Of a stretch of DNA of 64,000 nucleotides, positions 24,991 through 33,432 are shown one piece after another. Each line of letters opens with the position of its first letter. Within the stretch, counting starts at the first letter, position 1. The stretch spans positions 7,254,001-7,318,000 of the forward strand of contig NZ_JACHJR010000001.1 of NCBI RefSeq assembly GCF_014203705.1, written 5' to 3'. Position numbers and translations under genes: made by a program. Origin of the DNA: Kitasatospora gansuensis (GTDB lineage: Bacteria; Actinomycetota; Actinomycetes; Streptomycetales; Streptomycetaceae). A model generated the notes under the pieces. It searched no databases, was not told the DNA's origin, and worked only from the letters and a program-made list of their open reading frames with translations.

Positions 24991-25229
24991 AGCGGGTTCT
25001 TGCGATGAACCCCAGGCGTTCACGCCCGAGAGGGATCGCATCCCTGGTTCGTAGCCGCGAAGCGGCGCCCATGAGGTCATGCTCCGCCCGGTCGGGGCCT
25101 GGGGGGGCCTGGCAGCCGGACGATCCGGCCGAAGGACAGTCCGGCAGGGCGTCGGTCAGTGGCAGAGTCACGACTACCGGCGACCCGGTTGTGACTGTCA
25201 GTGTCAGTGGGTCCTGTTACGTTGCCGGG

Positions 25230-25556
25230 GTGATGATCGTGACGCCGGTGAAGCTGGTGCCGGAGGGTGCACAGGCCGCCGCGCTCTCGGCTGTCTCTCA
25301 TGGCAGTTGGACGCACAGACGGTGTCGATCTGGACCACTGCCGGGGCGGATCAAGAACCTGCGGTTCGCCTGCTCGGCGGACGTGCTCAAGATGCTGCGC
25401 CGGCACCGGAAGGGCGAGTCCGATCTGATCGAGCGGGACGGCTCTTTCTACCTGCACGCGGTCTGCGACGTGCCGGAGGCGTCGGTCAACGAGAACCGGC
25501 GGTTCGGTGGCCGTGGTGCGGGGGCGGCACGGCCGGCCTGCTGTCGAAAGTATTGA
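25230..25556 (+). pseudogene. TnpB (IS200/IS605-type) remnant
   Basis: From GTG/ATG at 25230-25235 the frame starts MIVTPVKLVPEGAQAAAL, the typical TnpB N-terminus. After an internal gap it continues with RIKNLRFACSADVLKMLRR and KGESDLIERDGSFYLHAVC, followed by DVPEAS, the strand region that precedes the RuvC-like domain. The RuvC catalytic domain and zinc finger are absent, so it cannot be active. The left flank (25.0-25.2 kb) holds no gene. The frame ends within the -35 box of the next gene's promoter, so the GH127 gene abuts the decayed element. Confidence 0.7.
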
Positions 25557-25581
25557 CACGTCAATTGTTAGCGTTAACACT
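25553..25581 (+). promoter_or_regulatory. promoter with overlapping LacI-type operator before GH127 gene
   Basis: TTGACA (25553-25558), a 17-bp spacer and AACACT (25576-25581) form a good promoter. GTTAGCGTTAAC (25567-25578), one base from a perfect GTTAGCGCTAAC palindrome, covers the spacer and -10. A LacI-family repressor bound here would block RNA polymerase. Confidence 0.65.
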
Positions 25582-25707
25582 CATGCAACAAGACGGGCAC
25601 CGCACCGAAACTCCACCGCTCCGGTGACGCATGCCCGGTACGGAAGAACGGCGCATCGCCGTGCAGCGCCTCCCCCACCTCTTCCCTTACGGACCACGGA
25701 GTTCGCC

Positions 25708-28437
25708 ATGCCGGCACACCCCCTCAGTCGTCGTACCGTGATCAAGGCGACCGGCGTCGCGGCCGTGGCCACAGCCGCCGGCCCCGCCCTCGGTGCCGCC
25801 TCCGCCGCGGCGGAGACCTCCCCGGTCAGGCCGGACGCCGGAGTGTCGACGTTCCCGTTCGACCTGGGCGAGGTCAAGCTCACCAGCAGCCGGTGGCTCG
25901 ACAACCAGAACCGCACCCTGGCCTACCTCCGCTTCGTCGACGTCGACCGCCTGCTGTACAACTTCCGCGCCAACCACCGGCTCTCCACCAACGCCGCGGC
26001 GCCGACCGGTGGTTGGGACGACCCGTCGTTCCCGTTCCGCACCCACGTGCAGGGCCACTTCCTCACGGCCTGGGCCCAGGCCTACGCCGCGCTCGGGGAC
26101 ACCGTCTGCCGCGACAAGGCCGACAAGATGGTGGTCGAACTCGCCAAGTGCCAGGCCAACAACGCCGCCGCGGGCTTCTCCGCCGGCTACCTCTCGGGCT
26201 TCCCCGAGGCCGACTTCGCCAACCTCGAAGCAGGGCGGCTGACCAACGGCAACGTCCCGTACTACTGCATCCACAAGACCATGGCCGGTCTGCTCGACGT
26301 GTGGCGCCTGATGGGCAGTACCCAGGCCCGCGACGTGCTCCTGGCGCTCGCCGGCTGGGTCGACCGGCGCACCGCCGCGCTCAGCCGCGACACGATGCAG
26401 TCGCTGATGGGTGTCGAGTTCGGCGGCATGAACGAGGTGCTGGCCGACGTCTACCAACAGACCGGCGACGCACGCTGGTTGACCGCCGCCCAGCGGTTCG
26501 ACCACGCCGCGGTCTTCGACCCGCTGGCCTCGAACCTGGACCAGCTCAACGGCCTGCACGCCAACACCCAGGTGCCCAAGTGGATCGGCGCCGTCCGCGA
26601 GTACAAGGCCACCGGGACGACCCGCTACCGCGACATCGCCACCAACGCCTGGACGATCTGCACCACCGCGCACACCTACGCCATCGGCGGCAACAGCCAG
26701 GCGGAGCACTTCCGGGCCTCGAACGCGATCGCCGGTTACCTCGTCAACGACACCTGCGAGCTCTGCAACTCCTACAACATGCTCAAGCTGACCCGGGAGC
26801 TGTGGCAGCTGGACCCGGACCGGGCGGCGTACTTCGACTTCTACGAGAAGTCGCTGATCAACCATGTGATCGGCGCGCAGAACCCGGCCGACCCGCACGG
26901 GCACATCACCTACTTCACCCCCCTCAACCCGGGCGGTCGCCGCGGTGTGGGCCCGGCCTGGGGCGGTGGCACCTGGAGCACCGACTACGGCACGTTCTGG
27001 TGCTGCCAGGGGACGGGCGTGGAGTCCAACACCAAGCTGATGGACTCCATCTACTTCCGCGACGGCACCACCCTCACGGTGAACCTGTTCCTCCCGTCCG
27101 TGCTGACCTGGACCGAGCGCGGCATCACGGTCACCCAGACCACCGCGTACCCGGCCGAGGACACCACGACGCTGAAGGTCACCGGCAGCGTCAGCGGGAC
27201 CTGGTCGCTGCGGGTCCGGATCCCCGGCTGGACCTCGGGCGCGACCGTCAGCGTCAACGGCGTCGCCCAGAGCGTCACGGCCACCCCGGGCAGCTACGCC
27301 ACCCTCACCCGGTCCTGGACCTCCGGCGACACCGTCACCGTGAAGCTCCCGATGCGGGTGGCCCTCCAGGCAGCCAACGACAACTCCGGTGTCGCGGCGG
27401 TCACTTACGGCCCCGCCGTGCTGGCCGGCAACTACGGCAGCAGCACGCTGTCCGCCCTCCCGGCCCTGAACACCTCCTCGATCACCCGGACCAGCAGCAC
27501 CGCCCTCGCCTTCACGGCCACCGCCAACGGGGCGACGGTCAACCTGGCCCCGTTCCACGACGCCCAGGGCTTCAACTACACCGTCTACTGGCGGACCGGG
27601 ACCGACAGCCCCGGCTTCCGGCTCGTCAACGCCGCCAGCGGACTCGTCCTCGGCATCCAGAACATGTCCACCGCCGACGGCGGCATCGCCCTGCAGTGGA
27701 ACGACTCCGGCACCGCCGACCACAACTGGAACCTCGTCGTCGACGGCACCGCACTGCGGCTGCGCAACGTCAACAGCGGCAAGGTCCTGGGCGTGAAGGA
27801 CATGTCCACCGCCGACAACGCCACGGTCCTCCAGTGGTCCGACAACGGCACCGCCGACCACAAGTGGACCGTCGTGGACGCCAGCAACGGGTACCACAAG
27901 CTGCAGAACGTCCACACCGGCAAGCTGCTCGGCATCGCGGGCGGCTCGACCGCCAACGGCGCCGCAGCCGTCCAGGTGCCCGACGCCGGCGCGCTCTCCG
28001 GGCAGTGGCAGTTCGCCCCCGACGGCGCCCGGCGGATCCAGAACGTTGCCAGCGGGCGGGTGCTCGGAGTGACGAACGCGTCCACCGCCGACGGCGCTCT
28101 CGCCGTCCAGTGGGACGACAACGGCACCGCCGACCACCTCTGGACGGCCGTCCTCGACACCGGCGGCTACCTGCGCCTGCGCAACTCCAACAGCGGCAAG
28201 GTGCTCGCCGTGGAGAACGGCGGCACCGCCAACGGCGCCCGGATCACCCAGTGGGCGGACAACGGCGCCGCCGACCACCGCTGGCGCCTGCGTCACGGGG
28301 GAGGGGACACCTTCAAGATCCAGTGCGCCAACAGCGGCCGGGTCCTCGGTGTCTCCGGCGCCTCCACCGCCCAGGGGGCGCAGGCCGTCCTGTGGGACGA
28401 CAACGGGACCAGCGACCACCTGTGGCGGTTCATCTGA
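25708..28437 (+). CDS. secreted GH127 beta-L-arabinofuranosidase-family enzyme with two CBM13 domains
   Basis: The 909-residue protein has a twin-arginine signal (SRRTVIKATG near residue 8, cleavage after about 38). The GH127 (alpha/alpha)6 barrel (about 45-640) keeps the zinc-cysteine centre: CELC with Glu351/Cys353 and FWCCQGTG with Cys432/Cys433, where one cysteine acts as nucleophile in the family. Six ricin-type repeats, two beta-trefoils, fill about 635-909 (repeated NSGKVLGV, STADG, and DHxW motifs). GH127 enzymes release L-arabinofuranose from arabinosylated plant glycans, and the lectin modules should hold it on the cell wall. ATG 25708 is chosen because the Tat signal starts there. 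A LacI operator covers the promoter. Confidence 0.88.
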   Translation: MPAHPLSRRTVIKATGVAAVATAAGPALGAASAAAETSPVRPDAGVSTFPFDLGEVKLTSSRWLDNQNRTLAYLRFVDVDRLLYNFRANHRLSTNAAAPTGGWDDPSFPFRTHVQGHFLTAWAQAYAALGDTVCRDKADKMVVELAKCQANNAAAGFSAGYLSGFPEADFANLEAGRLTNGNVPYYCIHKTMAGLLDVWRLMGSTQARDVLLALAGWVDRRTAALSRDTMQSLMGVEFGGMNEVLADVYQQTGDARWLTAAQRFDHAAVFDPLASNLDQLNGLHANTQVPKWIGAVREYKATGTTRYRDIATNAWTICTTAHTYAIGGNSQAEHFRASNAIAGYLVNDTCELCNSYNMLKLTRELWQLDPDRAAYFDFYEKSLINHVIGAQNPADPHGHITYFTPLNPGGRRGVGPAWGGGTWSTDYGTFWCCQGTGVESNTKLMDSIYFRDGTTLTVNLFLPSVLTWTERGITVTQTTAYPAEDTTTLKVTGSVSGTWSLRVRIPGWTSGATVSVNGVAQSVTATPGSYATLTRSWTSGDTVTVKLPMRVALQAANDNSGVAAVTYGPAVLAGNYGSSTLSALPALNTSSITRTSSTALAFTATANGATVNLAPFHDAQGFNYTVYWRTGTDSPGFRLVNAASGLVLGIQNMSTADGGIALQWNDSGTADHNWNLVVDGTALRLRNVNSGKVLGVKDMSTADNATVLQWSDNGTADHKWTVVDASNGYHKLQNVHTGKLLGIAGGSTANGAAAVQVPDAGALSGQWQFAPDGARRIQNVASGRVLGVTNASTADGALAVQWDDNGTADHLWTAVLDTGGYLRLRNSNSGKVLAVENGGTANGARITQWADNGAADHRWRLRHGGGDTFKIQCANSGRVLGVSGASTAQGAQAVLWDDNGTSDHLWRFI

Positions 28438-28448
28438 GTCTGCGTCAG

Positions 28449-28490
28449 GTCATGCCCGAAGATCAGGTGTCCCCGGCCTTCGGGCATGAC
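28449..28490. terminator. 13-bp-arm hairpin between convergent GH127 and GH31 genes
   Basis: GTCATGCCCGAAG (28449-28461) and CTTCGGGCATGAC (28478-28490) are perfect complements around a 16-base loop, 12 bp after the GH127 stop. Its position between convergent genes suggests a bidirectional terminator. The following 138 bp to the GH31 stop contain no gene that I recognise. Confidence 0.65.
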
Positions 28491-28628
28491 CCGTGCCTCA
28501 CCCCAGGGGGCGGAGGCCGGTGATGCTCCCGGCGAGTACGGCCGCAGAACGCGAGGTGGTCGGGGCCGTAGCCACGCGGCCCGCATTCGACGACCAGCAC
28601 AGCTGAGGGGCCGCCAGGTGACGCTTGG

Positions 28629-30911
28629 TCAGGCTCTCCATGGCAGGTCCGCCTCGGTGGTGCCGGCCGGGTGGGTGTGGAGGGGGCCGTCCGGGCCGCC
28701 GATCCGCAGCTGCCACGGGTGGGGGCTGTCGGTGGTCACCGTGAGGCGGTCGCCGGCGCGGTGCAGGTGGAAGCGGGCGGTCTCGCCGGGGCCGTCGGAG
28801 CGCGGGATCACCAGGGTGCGTTCGGCGCCGTCGGCGAAGGCGTGGACCCGCAGTTCGACGCCGTCCGCCCAGGCGGAGACCGGGTGTTGGTCGTCGGCGC
28901 CGAGCGGGATGACGGAGTCGGGGCGGGCGAGCACGGGCAGGGTGTGGAAGCCGTGCTGCTCCTTCACCCAGCGGGGGCCGGTGAGCTGAGCACCCGTCAG
29001 GATGTTGGTCCAGACGCCTTCGGGGACGTAGTACTCGACGGTGCCGTCGTCGGTGAAGACCGGGGCGACCAGCAGGTCGTCGCCGAGCAGGTACTGCCGG
29101 TCCAGGGTGGCGGCGGCGGGGTCGTCGGGGAACTCCAGCACCATGGCGCGCATCACCGGGATGCCGGTGGTGTGCGCCTGCTGGGCGGCGCGCTGGAGGT
29201 AGGGGGCGAGGCGGTGCTTGAGCAGGGTGAACTCGCGGGTGACGTCGACGGCCTCCTCGCCGTAGTCCCACGGGACGCGGTAGGACTTGCTGCCGTGCAG
29301 GCGGCTGTGCGAGGAGAGCAGTCCGAACTGCACCCAGCGCTTGAAGACGGTCGGGGTGGGAGTGCCCTCGAAGCCGCCGATGTCGTGGCTCCAGAAGCCG
29401 AAGCCGGACAGGCCGAGGGAGAGTCCGCCGCGCAGCGACTCGGACATGGCGTTGAAGTGGGACTCGCAGTCGCCGCCCCAGTGCACCGGGTACTGCTGGC
29501 CGCCGGCGGTGGCGGAGCGGGCGAAGAGCAGCGCCTCGCCCTCGCCGCGCTCCTCGCGCAGCAGCTCGAAGACGGCCCGGTTGTACAGGTGGGTGTAGTA
29601 GTTGTGCATCCGCTCGGGGTCGGAGCTGTCGTGCCAGACGACGTCGGTGGGGATGCGCTCGCCGAAGTCGGTCTTGAAGCAGTCCACGCCCTGGTGCAGC
29701 AGGGGGCGCAGCTTGCCGGTGTACCAGTCGCACGCGGCGGGGTTGGTGAAGTCGACCAGGGCCATGCCGGGCTGCCACAGGTCCCACTGCCAGACACTGC
29801 CGTCCGGGCGGCGGACCAGGTGGCCGGCGCGCATGGCCTCCTCGAACAGGGCGGACTTCTGGGCGATGTAGGGGTTGATCCAGGCGGAGATCTTCAGCCT
29901 GTGCTGCTTGAGCCGGGCGAGCATGCCGGCCGGGTCGGGGAAGGTGTCGGCGTCCCAGTCGAAGTCGCTCCACTGGTACTCGCGCATCCAGAAGCAGTCG
30001 AGGTGGAAGACGCTCAGCGGGATGCCGCGCTGGGCCATGCCGCCGACGAAGCGGTTGACCGTGGCCTCGTCGTAGTCCGTGGTGAAGGAGGTGGTCAGCC
30101 AGAGGCCCAGTGCCCAGGCCGGCGGCAGGGCCGGGCGGCCGGCCAGCGCGGTGTAGCGCTCCAGGATCTGCTTGGGGGTCGGGCCGTGGACGACGAAGAA
30201 CTCCAACGACTGGTCCTCGACGCTGAACTGCACCTGGCCGACCGACTCGGAGCCGACCTCGTAGCTGACCTTGCCGGGGTGGTTGACGAAGACGCCGTAG
30301 CCCCGGTTGGTCAGGTGGAACGGGATGTTCTTGTAGGACTGCTCGCTGCTGGTGCCGCCGTCGGCCTGCCAGATGTCCACCACCTGGCCGTTCCGGACGA
30401 AGGGGGTGAATCTTTCCCCCAGCCCGTACACCAACTCGCCGACGTCCAGCGAGAGTTGACCCAGCATGAAGTGACGTCCGGCCGCGTCGGTGGCGAAGCC
30501 CGTACCGCGCTCGCCGACCGTGGTCAGCGTCCGTCCGTCGGCCGCGAACTCCAGGCGCCACGGCTGGGAGGTGTCCACCCGCAGCGTCAGTTCGCCGGCG
30601 GCGAGCTCCACCACCGCGCCGTCCCGGCGGACCTTGCCGACGCCCTGCTCCGCGCCGGGCAGTTCGAACTCCGGTCCGCGCCGTACCGATCCGGCGTGGT
30701 GGGTGGTGCGCACGCCGATCACGCCCTCGGCCGGGGACCAGCACTCGATGGTCAGCAGCGGGCTGTTGAGCGTGTCGCCTCGGCCGCGTACGTGCTTCAC
30801 CGGCGCGTAGAGGGTGAGCCGGTGGTCGTCGGCCCGGACGTCCGCGACCTCGGCGGCGTAGCGCGCGGTGACACCCGGGCGCATCAGCCAGTAGCCGTCG
30901 GTGAATTTCAT
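28629..30911 (-). CDS. GH31 alpha-xylosidase (YicI-like)
   Basis: The 760-residue intracellular enzyme has no signal peptide. The N-terminal beta-sandwich (1-260) starts KFTDGYWLMRPGV, as in YicI alpha-xylosidases. The catalytic barrel contains FHLDCFWMREYQWSDF, the nucleophile motif KTDFGERIP (Asp415; Asp416 in YicI), HWGGDCES with the acid/base region, and GFGFWSHDIGGFEGTP. The substrate is the alpha-1,6-linked xylose of xyloglucan oligosaccharides (isoprimeverose type). The ATG overlaps the stop of the GH1 gene by 4 bp, so CE7, GH1 and GH31 form one minus-strand operon. Lack of a signal means it acts after oligosaccharide uptake. Confidence 0.92.
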   Translation of the reverse strand: MKFTDGYWLMRPGVTARYAAEVADVRADDHRLTLYAPVKHVRGRGDTLNSPLLTIECWSPAEGVIGVRTTHHAGSVRRGPEFELPGAEQGVGKVRRDGAVVELAAGELTLRVDTSQPWRLEFAADGRTLTTVGERGTGFATDAAGRHFMLGQLSLDVGELVYGLGERFTPFVRNGQVVDIWQADGGTSSEQSYKNIPFHLTNRGYGVFVNHPGKVSYEVGSESVGQVQFSVEDQSLEFFVVHGPTPKQILERYTALAGRPALPPAWALGLWLTTSFTTDYDEATVNRFVGGMAQRGIPLSVFHLDCFWMREYQWSDFDWDADTFPDPAGMLARLKQHRLKISAWINPYIAQKSALFEEAMRAGHLVRRPDGSVWQWDLWQPGMALVDFTNPAACDWYTGKLRPLLHQGVDCFKTDFGERIPTDVVWHDSSDPERMHNYYTHLYNRAVFELLREERGEGEALLFARSATAGGQQYPVHWGGDCESHFNAMSESLRGGLSLGLSGFGFWSHDIGGFEGTPTPTVFKRWVQFGLLSSHSRLHGSKSYRVPWDYGEEAVDVTREFTLLKHRLAPYLQRAAQQAHTTGIPVMRAMVLEFPDDPAAATLDRQYLLGDDLLVAPVFTDDGTVEYYVPEGVWTNILTGAQLTGPRWVKEQHGFHTLPVLARPDSVIPLGADDQHPVSAWADGVELRVHAFADGAERTLVIPRSDGPGETARFHLHRAGDRLTVTTDSPHPWQLRIGGPDGPLHTHPAGTTEADLPWRA

Positions 30912-32326
30912 CGGGCAGGTTCCTCTGTCCGCGCGCGGTGCGCGGTGATCAGGCCCCGGTACCAGTGGTAGCTGTCCTTGGGCGTTCGGGTCAGGGTGTC
31001 CTGGTCGATGTGGACCAGGCCGAAGCGCTGGCTGTAGCCACGCGCCCATTCGTAGTTGTCCAGCAGGGACCACACGTAGTAGCCGCGGATGTCGACCCCG
31101 GCGGCGATCGCGTCGGTGACGGCGGTCAGGTGGTCCGCGAGGTAGTCGATCCGCTTGGCGTCGTGGACCACGCCGTCGGGGCCGACGGGGTCGAGCTCGG
31201 CGCAGCCGTTCTCGGTGATCCAGACCGGTGGAAGGTGTGGGTAGCGGGCGTGGAGTCCGCAGAGCAGCTCGGTGAGTGCTTCCGGGACGACGGGCCAGCC
31301 CATGGTGGTGTGCCGGGTCCGGTACGGGTTCAGCTCGGTGAGGCCGATGTCCACGGCCGTCCGGAGTTCGGGGTCGTCCGTGCGGTGCGGGGCGTCGGCG
31401 ACGGTGATCGGGCGGTAGAAGTTGACGCCGAGGAAGTCCAGTGGGGCGCCGATCAGTTCGAGGTCTCCCGGCAGTCGCCACGGGCCGTCGGCGAGACCGG
31501 CCCAGGTCTCGGCCTCGTGCGCGGGGTAGCGTCCGGCGAGCAGCGGCTCGGTCCAGACCTCGTTGTGCAGGACCTCGGCGCGACGCAGGGCGGCGCGGTC
31601 CTCGGGGAGGGCGGAGGCGGTGTGGATGCGGTCGAGGTTGAGGGTGATCCCGACCTCCCGGGCGCCTGCGGCCCGCAGCTCCCGGACCGCGAGGCCGTGG
31701 CCGACCAGCAGGTGATGCGCGGCCGCGAGGGCGCCGCGCCCCTCCTCGGCGCCGGGCGCGTGACGGCCCTCGGCGTAGCCCACGAAGGCCGAGCAGTACG
31801 GCTCGTTGAGGGTGATCCAGCGCTCCACCCGGTCCCCGTAGCGCTCGGCCGCGAGGGCCGTGTACGCCGCGAACGCCTCGGCGGTCTCCCGGACGCGCCA
31901 GCCGCCCCGGTCCTCCAGGGCCTGCGGCAGGTCCCAGTGGTAGAGGGTGACCGCGGGGGCGACCCCGGCGGCCAGCAGTTCGTCGATCAGGCGGTCGTAG
32001 AAGTCCAGGCCCTTTCTGTTGACCGGTCCGGTGCCCTGCGGCAGCAGACGGGGCCAGGCGAGGGAGAAGCGGTAGCTGTCGACGCCGAGTTCGCGCAGCA
32101 GGGCCACGTCCTCGGAGTAGCGGTGGTAGTGGTCGCAGGCCGTGTCGCCGGTGTCGCCGCCGAGCGTACGGCCGGGGGTGTGGCTGAAGGTGTCCCAGAT
32201 GGACGGGCCGCGGCCGTCCTGGTCGTGGGCTCCCTCGATCTGGTAGGCGGCGGTCGCGGCGCCGAGCCGGAACCCGGCGGGGAGGTCGGGGAACGGGTGG
32301 GCGGCCGGACCGCAGGTGTTGGTCAC
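30908..32326 (-). CDS. GH1 beta-glucosidase
   Basis: The 472-residue GH1 enzyme starts at GTG 32326. Family hallmarks are FRLGAATAAYQIEGAHDQDG at the N-terminus, the acid/base motif TLNEPYC, and the nucleophile motif ITENGCAELD, followed by GYYVWSLLDNYEWARGY. It has no signal peptide, so it hydrolyses imported gluco- or galacto-oligosaccharides to monomers. The gene is 8 bp downstream of the esterase gene and overlaps the alpha-xylosidase start, matching sequential debranching and backbone cleavage of xyloglucan oligomers. The ribosome binding site is weak, implying translational coupling. A second GH1 gene lies at 61.0-62.4 kb. Confidence 0.92.
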   Translation of the reverse strand: MTNTCGPAAHPFPDLPAGFRLGAATAAYQIEGAHDQDGRGPSIWDTFSHTPGRTLGGDTGDTACDHYHRYSEDVALLRELGVDSYRFSLAWPRLLPQGTGPVNRKGLDFYDRLIDELLAAGVAPAVTLYHWDLPQALEDRGGWRVRETAEAFAAYTALAAERYGDRVERWITLNEPYCSAFVGYAEGRHAPGAEEGRGALAAAHHLLVGHGLAVRELRAAGAREVGITLNLDRIHTASALPEDRAALRRAEVLHNEVWTEPLLAGRYPAHEAETWAGLADGPWRLPGDLELIGAPLDFLGVNFYRPITVADAPHRTDDPELRTAVDIGLTELNPYRTRHTTMGWPVVPEALTELLCGLHARYPHLPPVWITENGCAELDPVGPDGVVHDAKRIDYLADHLTAVTDAIAAGVDIRGYYVWSLLDNYEWARGYSQRFGLVHIDQDTLTRTPKDSYHWYRGLITAHRARTEEPAR

Positions 32327-32334
32327 GGCGGCGG

Positions 32335-33318
32335 TCAGAGCTGCGGAGCGAGGCCGCGCTCGCGCAGCCAGGCGAGTTGGGTGGGCGGGGTGGAGCCGCA
32401 GCCGCCGCTGTGGTCGGCGAACGGCCAGACGGTCATCGTGCGGTCCTGGCCGGCGTAGCGGTTGAAGGCGGCGTAGACCGTGGACGGCGGGCAGACCGGG
32501 TCCATCAGGCCGACGCTGAACAGGGCCGGGGCGGTGGCCCGTTGGGCGAAGTGCGCGCCGTCGAAGTAGTCCAGGGTGTCGAAGGTCGGCTCCAGCCGGT
32601 GCCGGCTGTGCCAGCGCAGGTACTTGGCGATCTCCGGGTACGGTCCCTCGCCGGCGATCTGCACGGCGTGCCGGAAGTGGCACAGGAACGGTACGTCGGG
32701 CATCACCGCGGCGACGCGGTCGCCGGTGAGGCCGGCGACGGCGATCGCCAGGCCGCCGCCCTGGCTGCCGCCGGTCAGCACGATCCGGTCGGTGTCCAGG
32801 GCGGGCAGCTGCGCGACGGCGTCGACGGCGCGCACGCAGTCGGTGATGAGGCGTCGGTAGTAGTAGTTCTCGGGGGAGTCGATGCCGCGGGTCATGAAGC
32901 CCTCGACCCACTGGGTGCCGTCGCCCATGCCCCGGTCCGGGGTGTCGTGGCCCTGGCCTCGGCTGTCGACCACGAGTTGGGCGTAGCCGGCGGCGGACCA
33001 GAACAGGTGCTCTGTGGGCAGTCCGCGCCCGCCGCAGTAGCCGATGTAGGTGACGACGACCGGCAGTGGCCCGTCCACGCCGGCGGGGCGAATCAGCCAG
33101 GCGGCCACCGGCTCGCCGTTCCAGCCGGGGAAGCGCACGTCGTCGACCTCGACGGTACGCAGCCCGTACTGCGAGGTGACGCGTTCGGCCTTGACCTCCC
33201 CGTCGTGCGCACGGGCTTCGGCGAGGGTCCCTCGCCAGAACTCGTCGAAGTCCTTCGGGTCGGTCAACTCCGGCTGGTACCGGACGAGTTCGTCAAGTCC
33301 GAAGTCGGTGAGCGGCAT
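32335..33318 (-). CDS. CE7 acetyl xylan esterase (AXE1 family)
   Basis: The 327-residue alpha/beta hydrolase is of the CE7 family. It begins MPLTDFGLDELVRYQP and has the RGQG oxyanion motif in DSRGQGHDTP, the nucleophile elbow GGSQGGG, and an HE-like final catalytic His in FADHSGGCG. CE7 enzymes are cytoplasmic deacetylases of small acetylated sugars and oligosaccharides, suited to the O-acetyl groups on xyloglucan galactose or xylan fragments. The start ATG is preceded by GGAGGAAACC. It is the first gene of the esterase-GH1-GH31 operon, and a hairpin separates it from the upstream GH3 gene. Confidence 0.92.
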   Translation of the reverse strand: MPLTDFGLDELVRYQPELTDPKDFDEFWRGTLAEARAHDGEVKAERVTSQYGLRTVEVDDVRFPGWNGEPVAAWLIRPAGVDGPLPVVVTYIGYCGGRGLPTEHLFWSAAGYAQLVVDSRGQGHDTPDRGMGDGTQWVEGFMTRGIDSPENYYYRRLITDCVRAVDAVAQLPALDTDRIVLTGGSQGGGLAIAVAGLTGDRVAAVMPDVPFLCHFRHAVQIAGEGPYPEIAKYLRWHSRHRLEPTFDTLDYFDGAHFAQRATAPALFSVGLMDPVCPPSTVYAAFNRYAGQDRTMTVWPFADHSGGCGSTPPTQLAWLRERGLAPQL

Positions 33319-33385
33319 GGGGTTTCCTCCGGATGGAGCGATGACGAGCTGGAGTGAGGGGAGGTGAGCGGTGCCCCGGAGGGGT

Positions 33386-33414
33386 GGCGGCCCGTCCCCC
33401 TCGGACGGGCCGCC
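33386..33414 (-). terminator. hairpin after GH3 gene
   Basis: GGCGGCCCGTCC (33386-33397) and GGACGGGCCGCC (33403-33414) form a 12-bp stem with a 5-base loop, 19 bp after the GH3 stop in the direction of transcription. It should stop or reduce read-through into the CE7-GH1-GH31 operon. Confidence 0.65.
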
Positions 33415-33432
33415 GGTCCGGGAGGCGCCGCC

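Noticed and set aside
28491..28628. Short minus-strand peptide downstream of the GH31 stop
   Set aside because: It has no recognisable domain or ribosome binding site and overlaps the GH31 3' end in another frame.
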